Positions 25,301-34,794 of a DNA stretch of 64,000 nucleotides are shown here, piece after piece. Below the pieces are notes generated by a model, which was not told the DNA's origin, made no database searches, and worked only from the letters and a program-made list of their open reading frames with translations. The first letter of the stretch is position 1. Every line of letters starts with the position of its first letter. This DNA comes from Thuidium tamariscinum. Taxonomy: Eukaryota > Streptophyta > Bryopsida > Hypnales > Thuidiaceae. Both the position numbers and the translations under genes were made by a program. The DNA lies in the NCBI GenBank assembly GCA_947034885.2, contig OX344754.2, positions 13,534,501 through 13,598,500 on the forward strand. Direction: 5' to 3'.

Positions 25301-26465
25301 ACAAGTTGCCCTCACGAGGGGCTGATGCAATCAAGACTCCACTTGGTGCCCTCACAACACATCCCACCATGTTGAATTGCACTTTCAAACCTCCCAAAGA
25401 CAACTTGCTTACCGAAAGCAAGTTGGCATGCAACTTGGGCACATGGAGCACCTCCTCAATTGTGATCCTCCTAGGCTGCCCCTTCACTTGCACCTCCACA
25501 TGGATCTCCCCCTTGCCAAGAGCCTCCACCATGCCATTGTCTCCCAAGTAAATCTTCTTCCCCGAAATGGGCTGATAGGTGTGGAAGGCATCTCGATGGC
25601 TGGTCATGTGTTGGGTAGCACCTGAATCCACAATCCAAGTGAACATGTTGGCCTTCTCCCCTCCTCCATGGGTGGCAAAGGCGAAATCCTCCTCCTCCTC
25701 CTCTTTGGAAGCTTGGTGTGCACTCTCCTTGTCTTTGGCTTGGCTGGTCTTGCAATGCTTGGCAATGTGGCCTGATTTGCCACACTTGAAGCATGTCCTT
25801 GTCTCCTTCAACGCCTTGGTGGTGCCTCCCTTGCCATGCCTTGACACAAGGGCTGATCCCTCCCCTTGGGGCTCATTCTCCTTGCGCTTGGTCACCTCAT
25901 GCATCAAGCGGGCTGTCACAAACTCCAAGGTCAGATCCTTGGTGGCCCTTGTCTCCAAGGCGGTGATGAGGAACTCATAGGATGGTGGCAAGCTCTCCAA
26001 CAATGTCATCACCACATCTCCCTCCGTCACGGGCGCCTCCAAACAAGCCAACTCATCAGCAAGAGCCTTGATCTTGTTGACATGATCCAACATGTCGTCC
26101 TCCTCTTGCATCTTGCTAGTGAAGAACTTCCGCCGAAGGAAGAGGATGTTGGAGAGGCTCTTGGTCTCATGGATGTTGCAAAGGGTGGTCCACGCATGGG
26201 CTGGTCCCTTGCAATGGCGGATGTGTGCAATCTGCCGGTCTGCAAGGTTGATGGCAATGAGGGCAAAGGCCTTCTTCTCCTTCCTCTCAAATGCCTTCTT
26301 GGTCTTTGGATCAGCATCCTCACTTGGAGGCTCCTCACTCCCATCCACCACGTCCCACAAGTCCTTCTCCGCAAGAATCATCTCCATCTTGAACTTCCAC
26401 ATGCCAAAGTTCTCCCCATTGAACTTGTCAATGATGCGCACGCCCTCTCCTCCACTTGATGCCAT
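22317..26465 (-). CDS. Copia gag-pol polyprotein (copy D)
   Basis: This is a single frame of about 1382 residues starting at MASSGGEG (26465). In order it has a gag domain (WKFKMEMILAEKDLWDVVDG onward), a CCHC zinc knuckle (CFKCGKSGHIAKHC), an aspartic protease (IVDSGATQHM), and an integrase with its HHCC zinc site (HRRLGHL...CKGC) and catalytic core (VHSDVCGPM, LRSDNGGEY). Next come an acidic and QDQPLEE-repeat linker, reverse transcriptase (LYVDDLILLA) and RNase H (CDADWAGDEADRRSTTGY, TMEAEYMA, WCDNQGAIALAKN). The gene order protease, integrase, reverse transcriptase, RNase H is that of Ty1/Copia. An in-frame ATG at 26510 is possible, but MASSGG fits gag starts better. The last ~23 codons lie within the 3' LTR. 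Confidence 0.93.
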   Translation of the reverse strand: MASSGGEGVRIIDKFNGENFGMWKFKMEMILAEKDLWDVVDGSEEPPSEDADPKTKKAFERKEKKAFALIAINLADRQIAHIRHCKGPAHAWTTLCNIHETKSLSNILFLRRKFFTSKMQEEDDMLDHVNKIKALADELACLEAPVTEGDVVMTLLESLPPSYEFLITALETRATKDLTLEFVTARLMHEVTKRKENEPQGEGSALVSRHGKGGTTKALKETRTCFKCGKSGHIAKHCKTSQAKDKESAHQASKEEEEEDFAFATHGGGEKANMFTWIVDSGATQHMTSHRDAFHTYQPISGKKIYLGDNGMVEALGKGEIHVEVQVKGQPRRITIEEVLHVPKLHANLLSVSKLSLGGLKVQFNMVGCVVRAPSGVLIASAPREGNLYIFHFTKVNSTSLACVAQGSAHEDLVELWHRRLGHLNVKSMKSLQHIVKGLNLSSCKHDWSSMVCKGCIEGKQARQPFPKDGATRASKPLELVHSDVCGPMKTSTIGGARYFVTFIDDFSRKVWVYMLKCKSEVFVRFETWKALVEAQSDCKVKVLRSDNGGEYVSKAFEGYLQAHGIQHHTSAPYTPQQNGVAERANRTIVEMARAMIHGQGLKFELWGEAVSNAVCTRNRCPTSALIGKTPQEAWSGIRPHVSHMRTFGCIAYALVPSAKRTKLDAKGIKCLFLGYCEGTKAYRLMCVETKKIIKSRDVTFLEDGGADPKLLEMSPSGSNGGPAQKVGTTPRVHLEDEGDEDEEDEDLVEPKKKVATPQGKRPSAPSPRSSPREKEHDQPLEEQDQPLEEQDHPLEEQEEPRYPTRTRRPLGDWWLNHILPPQHEEQANVAFLGDPSTLGEVLRCEDASKWELAMQEEYKALITKGTWELAALPSKRSSVGCKWVFSTKRDALGHVVRYKARLVARGFSQVERVDFNETFAPVAKFSTIRCVVTLGAAMDLEMHQMDVKTAFLNPKLTEVIYMDQPQGFVQEGQEHLKCKLKKALPGLKQSGRAWYQDIDAMFVRKGFLRSHADHSLYTMQSCEFLVIVILYVDDLILLASSMTKMLEVKAMLKEEYEMTDLGELNYCLGVEFKRDRAARTITMSQRKYLEEILKRFKMEECKAIGTPLETRVKLPKLTDAEFGEVRAEMQGEPYKAAVGCLMYTMVATRPDLAFPVSVVSQHMSKYGPKHWAAVKRVMRYLQGTLGLELQLGGAHVTLHGYCDADWAGDEADRRSTTGYVFKLGLGAITWNSKRQPTIALSTMEAEYMAMSQCTKEAIWLRQLLADVGLVQEGSTPIWCDNQGAIALAKNPTHHSRTKHIDVQHHFIRERVEAEVIELKYVPTQAMVADVLTKALGKPQHHNLIEKMGLRPFDHSQSGSVEDHVHISVDYVHSALGVALDS

Positions 26466-27690
26466 GGTGAAGCACCTCCCACTTGTTGGCAGCACCCCAA
26501 GTGTCTCCAACTCAATTCAGCCTCCAAACACTGACTTGGAAGCCAATTGGGCTGAAATCTCACCAATCAGCCCTTCCAAGGACCTTCCAAGCTCCTCCCA
26601 ATCCAAGGAAACGACCAAAACACTCCACACAAGTGCCTCACCTCTACTCCACACCAAATCAGACCCTAATCAAGCTCAAATTCACCACATGAATGTCATG
26701 GGCTAGTGCTCCTTCAATTCAGCAAGCAATCTCACAATGCTCCTCACAAATAGGGTACTCCACACAACAAGGCGCTCAAGCCTTCCAATCAGCCCTAAAT
26801 GGATGCTACTACTCACAATAAGCACCTCAAGGACAACAATGGCCTCCAATAGCCCTAATTGGATCACCAATCCACCAAAGCACCCTACTTGGCCCTCAAT
26901 GGCTCACAAGGGGCAGAAATCAGTCCTCTAAGGATCAAGAAATCCATGAATTGCCTCACTCACTCACAAGGGCTCTAATCAGCCCTCTATGCATGGCAAA
27001 CTCCTCAAGCAACTCAAATATGCTTCCAAGGCCTCCAAAGGACTCTCACTAGATTGCAATTGGCACCATCACAATCCACAATGCACTCAAATGCATAATC
27101 AGCCTCAATGGGCTCCCAATGTACACTTCTAAGCACAAACTCAAACTAGGAGCTTCCAACCAGCCCTAACTAGGTCTGATTACTACCATAAGCAAACTCT
27201 CACCCAAAATGTACTCAAAACCTCACAAACCAGCCAACAATAGCTCCTAAAAAAAAATTCCCTTTCTTTTAAAAATGCACTCCAGAGTTTTTGAATTTTG
27301 AAAAATGACTCACACCATATGGTTTGTAGGTGAAAAGTGACAAAGGGCTGATTACTCCTCCAAGCTCCAAGATCTCCTCCAAATGCCTTGAATTCCTCCC
27401 TCCAACGCAACTGCAAGTGCGTGGGCCCATAACCTATTGAGATTACAATGTTATGAATGGATGAAAGGCTTTACTTAGATGGTAGGAAGATACCATGGCC
27501 CAAGAGTGGGCTGAACATAAGGGAGAAGCCTTTCCCTAGTTATCCACAAACCATGTGGGATAACCAAACACCATGGGCTGCCTTTGACTACAAGCAATAC
27601 CCAAGGGACTCTAAGGCTAACTAAGAGTCTAATGCTACTCCTAGGGCTGAATGTACATAGTCTACACTAATATGTACATGATCTTCAACA
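23829..27690. repeat. Right arm of second large inverted repeat (partner 17327-21188)
   Basis: This arm is the 5' 3.86 kb of copy D, facing copy C tail to tail across the assembly gap. Confidence 0.92.
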
Positions 27691-29323
27691 TTGTTGAGAG
27701 TGATTGTGAGCCTTGGAAGCATGTTTGAGATGCTTGAGGCATTTGCCATCCATTGAGGGCTGATTAGTGCCCTTGTGAGTGAGTGAGGCGAATTCTTGGA
27801 CTTGGTGAAACTTAAGAGGGCTGATTAGTGCCCTTGTGAGTGAGTGAGGCGAATTAGTGGATTTTTGTGAACCCTTGAGGGCTGATTTGAGCCCTTGTGT
27901 GTGAGAGAGGTGAATTAGTGGAATTTGTGAACCCTAGAGGGCTGATTTGAGCCCTTGTGTGTGAGAGAGGCGAATTAGTGGATTTTGCAAAGCCTAGAGG
28001 GCTGAATTGAGCCCTTGTGAGTGAGAGAGGTGAATTAGTGGGTTTTGTGAACCCAAGAGGGCTGAATTGTGCCCTTGTGAGCCTTGTGGAGCCATTGAGA
28101 GCAAAGTAGGATTCTTTGATGGCTTGGTGATCCAACTAGGGTTATTGGAGACCATTGTTGTCCTTGAGGTGCTGAATGTGAGTAGGAGCTTCCGTCTAGG
28201 GCTGATTGGAAGCCTAGAGCTCCTTGGAGTGTGGAGTACCCTCTTTGTAAGGAGGGCTTGCTGAATTGAAGTAGCACTAGATCATGACCTCCATATGTGG
28301 GACTTGAGCTTGATTAGGGTCTGAATTGGTGTTGAGAGGAGGTGATGCACATGTGAGGAGTGTTTGGCTGTCCTTGGTGTTCAAAGGATCTTTGGAGGTC
28401 CTTGTAAGGGCTGATTGGTGCCATTTCAGCCCTATTGGCTGCCAAGGGAATGTTTGGTCGTTCTTGGAGCTTGGAGGATCTTGGGAGGTCCTTGTGAGGG
28501 CTGAATTGTGCCATTTCAGCCCCATTGGGTGCCAAGGGAGTGTTTGGAGGCTGAATTGAATTTGTGAACTCTTGGAGACAAATTGGGTGCTGCCAACAAG
28601 TGGGAGGTGCTTCACCAATGAAGGAGCTGAGCATGGAGTTTGTGACGGCCCGACTCATACATGAGGTGACAAAGCACAAGGAGAATGAGTCCCAAGGGGA
28701 GGGATCAGCCCATGTCTCAAGACATGGGAGAGGAGGAACCACCAAGGCGCTCAAGGAGACAAGGACGTGCTTCAAGTGTGGCAAACCAGGCCACATTGCT
28801 AGGGGTTGCAAGGGCAGCCAAGCCAAAGATAAGGAAAGTGTACACCAAGCCTCCAAAGACGAGGAGGAGGAGGAGATCGCTTTTGCCACCCATGGAGGAG
28901 GGGAGAAGGCCAATATGTTTACTTGGATTCTGGACTCGGGGGCCACCCAACATATGACCAGCCATCGGGATGCCTTCCACACCTATCAGCCCATTTCGGG
29001 GAAGAAGATTTATTTGGGAGACAATGGCATGGTGGGGGCCCTTGGCAAGGGGGAGATCCTTGTGGAGGTGCAAGTGAAGGGGCTGACCAAGAGGATCCAG
29101 ATCCAAGAGGCCCTCCATGTCCCCAAGTTGCATGCCAACTTGCTTTCGGTGAGTAGATTGTCTTTGGGAGGTTTGGAGGTACATTTCAACATAGTGGGGT
29201 GTGTTGTGAGGGCACCAAGTGGAGTTTTGATAGCATCAGCCCCTCGTGAGGGCCACTTGTACCGCCTCCACTTCACCAAGGTGAATGGTTCTTCCTTGGC
29301 TTGTGTTGCCCAAGGATCAGCCC
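27691..29323 (+). mobile_element. Copia short-form leader and gag/protease fragment (copy E)
   Basis: This + strand fragment has a repeat-bearing leader (27691-28616) followed by a shortened gag (MKELSMEFVTARLIHEV), zinc knuckle (CFKCGKPGHIARGC) and protease (ILDSGATQHM). It ends where the 5' LTR of copy F starts at 29324. Its 5' LTR is absent because copy D abuts at 27690. It is a fragment, truncated at both ends. Confidence 0.88.
27740..28085 (+). repeat. 60-bp leader tandem repeat (about 6 units)
   Basis: Same leader unit as in the other short-form copies, here on the + strand (GAGGGCTGATT...GCCCTTGTGTGTGAGAGAGG). Confidence 0.87.
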
Positions 29324-32300
29324 TGTTGAAGATCATGTACATATTAGTGTAGCCCATGTACATACAGCCTTAGGAGTAGCATTAGACACTAGGTTAGTCT
29401 TAGAGTCCATTGGGTATTGCTCGTAGGCAAAGGCAGCCCATGAAAGGTAGTTATCCCACATGGTTTGTGGATAACTAGGGAAAGGCTTCTAGCATAAGAT
29501 CAGCCCACTCATGGGTCTTTGTATCTTCCTACCATCTAAGTAAAGCCTTTCATCCATCAATACCTTTGTAATCTCAATAGGTTATGGGCCCACGCACTTG
29601 GAGTTGCGCTTGAGGGTGAAATTCAAATCATTTGGAGGAGATCTTGGAGCTTGGAGGAGCAATCAGCCTATTGTGTCTTTTTCACCTACAAACCATATGG
29701 TGTGAGTATTCTTTGGAAAAACACACTTTGAGTGCATTTTTTAAAAAAGGAAGAGGAAAGTTTTGTTTCTTCCTCATTAGCTGGTTTGTGAGGTTTTGAG
29801 TACATTTTGGTGGAGTGGTTGCTTATGGTAGTAATCAGACCTAGTTAGGGCTGGTTACATGCTCCTAGTTTGAGTTTGCTTTTAGAAGTGTGCATTGAGA
29901 GCCATTTGAGGCTGAATTGTGCACTTGGGTGCATTGATGAGTGAGATTGTGCCAATTCCACTTTAGTGAGAGTGCTTTGAGGCTGATTGTGCACTTGGGT
30001 GCATTGTTGAGTGAGATTGTGAGCCTTGGAAGCATGTTTGGGATGCTTGAGGCGAATTTGTGGACTTGGTCAATTTAAGAGGGCTGATTAGTGCCCTTGT
30101 GAGTGAGTGAGGCGAATTAGTGGATTTTTGTGAACCCTAGAGGGCTGACTTGTGCCCTTGTGTATGAGAGAGGAGAATTAGTGGATTTTGCAAATCCTAG
30201 AGGGCTGATTTGTGCCCTTGTGTGTGAGAGAGGCGAATTAGTGGAATTTGTGAACCCAAGAGGGCTGAATTGTGCCCTTGTGAGTGAGAGAGGTGAATTA
30301 GTGGGTTTTGTGAACCCAAGAGGGCTGAATTGTGCCCTTGTGAGTGAGAGAGGTGAATTAGTGAGTTTTGTGAACCCAATAGGGCTGAATTGTGCCCTTG
30401 TGAGCCTTGTGGAGCCATTGAGAGCAAAGTAGGATTCTTTGGTGGCTTGGTGATCCAACTAGGGTTGTTGGAGACCATTGTTGTCCTTGAGGTGCTGATT
30501 GTGAGTAGGAGCTTCCATCTAGGGCTGATTGGAAGCCTAGAGCTCCTTGGAGTGTGGAGTACCCTCTTTGTGAGGAGGGGTTGCTGAATTGAAGTAGCAC
30601 TAGTCCATGTGTTGGACTTGAGCTTGATTAGGGTCTGAATTGGTGTTGAGAGGAGGTGATGCACATGTGAGGAGTGTTTGGCCGTCCTTGGTGTTCAAAA
30701 GATCTTGGGAGGTCCTTGTGAGGGCTGATTGGTGCCATTTCAGCCCTATTGGCTGCCAAGGGAATGTTTGGTCGTTCTTGGAGCTTGGAGGATCTTGGGA
30801 GGTCCTTGTGAGGGCTGAATTGTGCCATTTCAGCCCCATTGGTTGCCAAGGGAGTGTTTGGAGGCTGAATTGAGTTTGTGAACTCTTGAAGACACATTGG
30901 GTGCTGCCAACAAGTGGGAGGTGCTTCACCAATGAAGGAGCTGACCATGGAGTTTGTGACGGCCCAATTGATGCAAGAGGTGACCAAGCACAAGGAGAAT
31001 GAGTCCCAAGGGGAGGGATCAGCCCTTCTCACAAGACATGGGAGAGGAGGCAACACCAAGGCGTTCAAGGAGACAAGGACGTGCTTCAAGTGTGGCAAAC
31101 CAGGCCACATTGCTAGGGATTGCAAGGGCAGCCAAGCCAAAGACAAGGAGAGTGCACACCAAGCCTCCAAAGAGGAGGAGGAGATTGCCTTTGCCACCCA
31201 TGGAGGAGGGGAGAAGGCCAACATGTTTACTTGGATTGTGGACTAGGGAGCCACCCAACATATGACCAGCCATCGGGATGCCTTCCACACCTATCAGCCC
31301 ATTTCGGGGAAGAAGATTTATTTGGGAGACAATGGCATGGTGGAGGCCCTTGGCAAGGGGGAGATCCTTGTGGAGGTGCAAGTGAAGGGGCTGACCAAGA
31401 GGATCCAGATCCAAGAGGCCCTCCATGTCCCCAAGTTGCATGCCAACTTGCTTTCGGTGAGTAGATTGTCTTTGGGAGGTTTGGAGGTACATTTCAACAT
31501 AGTGGGGTGTGTTGTGAGGGCACCAAGTGGAGTTTTGATTGCATCAGCCCCTCGTGAGGGCCACTTGTACCGCCTCCACTTCACCAAGGTGAATGGTACT
31601 TCTTCGGCTTGTGTTGCCCAAGGATCAGCCCAAGGATCAGCTCATGGAGACCTTGTGGAGCTTTGGCATAGGAGGCTTGGACACTTGAATGTGAAGAGCA
31701 TGAGGAGCCTCCAACACATTGTGAAGGGGCTGAACCTCTCTTCTTGCAAGCATGATTGGAGTTCTATGGCGTGCAAGGGGTGCATCGAGGGAAACCAAGC
31801 AAGGCAGCCCTTCCCCAAGGATGGGCCAACCCGAGCCACCAAGCCATTGGAGCTTGTACATTCAGATGTGTGCGGGCCAATGAAGACCACAACCATAGGA
31901 GGAGCAAGGTATTTTGTGACCTTCATTGATGATTTCTCTCGCAAGGTGTGGGTGTATATGCTGAAGTGCAAGAGTGAGGTGTTTGGGCGTTTTGAGACTT
32001 GGAAAGCCCTTGTGGAGGCCCAATCTGATTGCAAAGTGAAGGTGCTACGGTCGGATAATGGAGGGGAGTATGTGTCCAAGGCCTTTGAGGAGTACTTGAA
32101 GGCCCATGCCATTGAGCACCACACATCAGCACCTTACACTCCTCAACAAAACGGTGTAGCGGAGCGTGCGAATCGCCCCATTGTGGAGATGGCAAGGTCT
32201 ATGATTCATGGCCAAGGGCTGAAGTATGAGCTTTGGGGGAGGCGGTGTCTACAGCGGTTTATACAAGGAACCGTTGCCCCACCCAAGCCTTGACAAGCAT

Positions 32301-33268
32301 GACACCCCAAGAAGCTTGGAGTGGAATTACGCCTCATGTGTCTCACATGCGGATTTTTGGGTGCATGGCCTATGCATTGGTCCCAAGTGCCAAGAGGACC
32401 AAGTTGGATGCCAAAGGCATCAAGTGCCTTTTCCTTGGTTATTATGAGGGAACCAAGGCTTATAGGCTGATGTGTGTGGAGACCAAGAAGATCATCAAGA
32501 GTAGAGATGTGACCTTCTTGGAGGATGGAGGTGCTGATCCCAAGCTCTTGGAGATGAGCCCAAGTGGGAGTAATGGAGGACCAGCCCATGTGGTGGGCAC
32601 AACTCCAAGAGTGCACATGGAAGATGATGAAGATGAAGAGCAAGGAGGGGAAGATGAGGACTTGGTGGAGCCCAAGAAGAAGGTGACTACTCCCCAACTG
32701 ACGAGATCAGCTGCTCCTTCTCCAAGTACTTCACCAAGGGAGAAGGAGCATGATCAGCCCTTGGAGGAGCAAGAGGAGCCACGTTATCCAACAAGGACTC
32801 GTAGGCCTCTAGGAGATTGGTGGCTGAATCACATTCTTCCCCCACAACGTGAAGAAGAAGCCAACCTAGCTTGCTTTGAAGATGCAACCACACTTGGAGA
32901 AGTGTTGGGTTGTGAAGATGCAAGCAAGTGGGAGTTGGCTATGCAAACGGAGTGCAAAGCCCAAGGTACACCACTTAACACTCATGAGGAGTTGCCCAAG
33001 CTCATAGATGACGAATTCGAGGAGGCGAGGGCTGAAATGCAAGGTGTGCCTTATAAGGCAGCGGTGAGTTGTTTGAAGCATGCCATGGAAGCCACAAGGG
33101 CTGATTTGGCATTATCGGTGAGTGTTGTATGTGAATCCATGTCTAAGTATGGCCCAAAGTGTTGGGCTGCGGTCAAGAGAGTGTTGAGATAGTTTTATGG
33201 CGTACTTGGTAAGCCACCAATCCAAACTTGATTGCAATGATAATTCATTGCACCTTTGACCACTCTCA
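29324..33268 (+). mobile_element. Copia short form without its 3' LTR (copy F)
   Basis: It has 5' LTR 29324-29579, the priming site directly after it, a repeat-bearing leader to about 30945, then gag remnant with zinc knuckle, protease, integrase, linker and the short pol tail ending near 33192. The sequence leaves the family just before the expected 3' LTR. It is broken, with about two interruptions in the coding part. It inserted into copy E. Like the other short-form copies it shows no polymerase or RNase H core. Confidence 0.9.
30065..30420 (+). repeat. 60-bp leader tandem repeat (6 units)
   Basis: The GGGCTG of each unit starts at 30081, 30142, 30202, 30262, 30322 and 30382, a nearly exact 60-bp period. 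Confidence 0.92.
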
Positions 33269-33485
33269 GAAGATGTTCAGAAGATATCAAGCCTCATGTG
33301 TGGGCTGAACATATAAGGTAGAAGCCTTCTCTAGTTACCCGCAACCATTGTAGGATAATCAACCACTATGAGCTGCCTTTGACTACAAGCAATACCCATG
33401 GACTCTAAGTCCCAACTAAGAGTCTATTCCTACTCCTAGGGCTGAATGTACATCATCTACACTATTATGTACATGTTCTTCAACA
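33269..33485 (-). repeat. Diverged Copia LTR remnant
   Basis: This inverted LTR copy is clearly more diverged than the others and lacks its inner end. It ends TTCTTCAACA at 33485 and probably marks an older insertion next to the CACTA element. Confidence 0.8.
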
Positions 33486-34320
33486 GACAGGTGATGTCTA
33501 TTCATATCGTACTACTCAAGGGTCCAAGATTGTTTATGGTGGCATACGTAGGTATTTTAGTCGTCACCATCCATATCGTCGGAATTGACAATTCAATGGT
33601 GGCAATGAACATCGTCCTAGACCTTCTAAAATGACTGGGTAGGACATCATTCAATACGCTGCATGGCGGCAATCATATTTGGATCTTGGTGGAAAAGAAG
33701 ATGCAAAGGATGATCCAGTGCATTTCACATGTGTGAAACGACTATGTGCTCTATATAAATTGTCTTATTTTGAGGTGAGAAGTTGTCACTTACAGAATAT
33801 TCGTTTGTACAAGCACCTATGAAGGTGGTACATATTGTTGTCCTAGATGATATACTTTGAATGCCTTGTCGTTAGATAAGATGTCTTCAAAGTCGTAGAT
33901 GTGCACAAATGCTAATAAGTTTTGATAGGGAAGGTGTCAATGCTTGCAGCATTTTCTTGAACGACACATATTGGACGTCATGCATTGCGAGAAGAATTTA
34001 TGTAAGAACATGGTGAAGACACTTCTTGCTATCACAGCCCAGGAAGTCACATCAATGCACAAGATTTCGGAATTCGTGAAGAAACTTGGCTACAAGATCC
34101 ATGCCGACGCCAAGACGATTTTCACATGCCACATCCACCTTACGTCGTGAGTGTTCCAGAGCGAAATGAGTTCATGGATATAATATCCAACATACGCACC
34201 CCAACTAACTATGTTGGCTCTCTTCACAAACGCTTTAAGGATGGAAAACTACAATACATGAAGACTCATGACTATCACATTCTCATGCAACAAGTGAGCC
34301 CTATACTTTCTAACTTCTCA
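33486..34320 (+). pseudogene. TNP2-like CACTA transposase, decayed
   Basis: Several frames together show TNP2 signatures: a YGGIRRYFSRHHPYRRN segment (about 33536-33590), then LDVMHCEKNLCKNMVKTLL (about 33969-34025, family form LDVMHIEKNVCDNLLGTLL), then NYVGSLHKRF and KTHDYHILMQQ (34205-34293, family form LKSHDCHVLMQ). Stops and frame changes separate the pieces, so it cannot make a full transposase. Confidence 0.85.
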
Positions 34321-34794
34321 TAAGCAAACTAAACTTTTTAGTGGATAGGTGTAGGGGGGAGGTGAGAAATCTAAGATTCTTCTATAGTTAAGTTGTAATG
34401 GAAATCCAAGTCTTAGGAAGTCAATACCCTTTTGTGGTTCGTGTCAATATGTGTATTTTTTTGTCAAATTTTTTGTATTAAAAACTATAGCATCACATTG
34501 CACCCTAGAGTAGAGGATTTCTATGTAGAGCAATGGAAATTTTGGACTTCGTAGGCATGCATGAAGTGTCCATGCCAACGTCGTAGAATCCTAGAAGTGT
34601 TGTTGTGGTCATCAACCTTGTCCTTGGAAGATGATGGTAAAGACATTGTGATGCAAATTTTTGTACTGTACAGAACTTCATGATGTTCATTCAGACTGGA
34701 GAGTGCCATGAAATATACTAGGAGTTTACCATAGCATGTCTTTTGAGATACAGGTCTTTGATACAGTCCTTGCTTGTGAAAGAAGGCTTTAATT
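34321..34794. other. Non-coding part of the CACTA remnant
   Basis: No coding match was recognised between the transposase end and the Copia insertion. It may be intron or decayed sequence. The last five bases, TAATT, are the target duplicated by copy G. Confidence 0.5.
34790..34794. repeat. Target-site duplication TAATT, left copy
   Basis: TAATT at 34790-34794 is repeated at 39287-39291 on the other side of copy G. Confidence 0.93.

Larger units (their letters stand above)
22131..27690 (-). mobile_element. Copia LTR retrotransposon, long form, looks whole (copy D)
   Basis: This is a 5560-bp - strand element with 5' LTR 27435-27690 and 3' LTR 22131-22386 (2 of 256 sites differ). It has the half-tRNA priming site, a leader of about 0.97 kb, one uninterrupted gag-pol frame and a purine tract before the 3' LTR. 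It looks whole, with no break seen in the coding frame, and is young. It lacks a matching target duplication: the flanks are CAAGT and TTGTT. Its outer part is also the arm of an inverted repeat with copy C. Its leader has single rather than multiplied repeat units, unlike the short form. Confidence 0.93.

Noticed and set aside
22131-27690. CAAGT/TTGTT as target duplication of copy D
   Set aside because: The two five-base flanks do not match, so no target duplication is claimed.
30117-30458. Open frames with a 20-residue period in the Copia leaders, on both strands
   Set aside because: A 60-bp tandem unit without stops keeps several frames open at once. This is a result of the repeat, not evidence of a protein.
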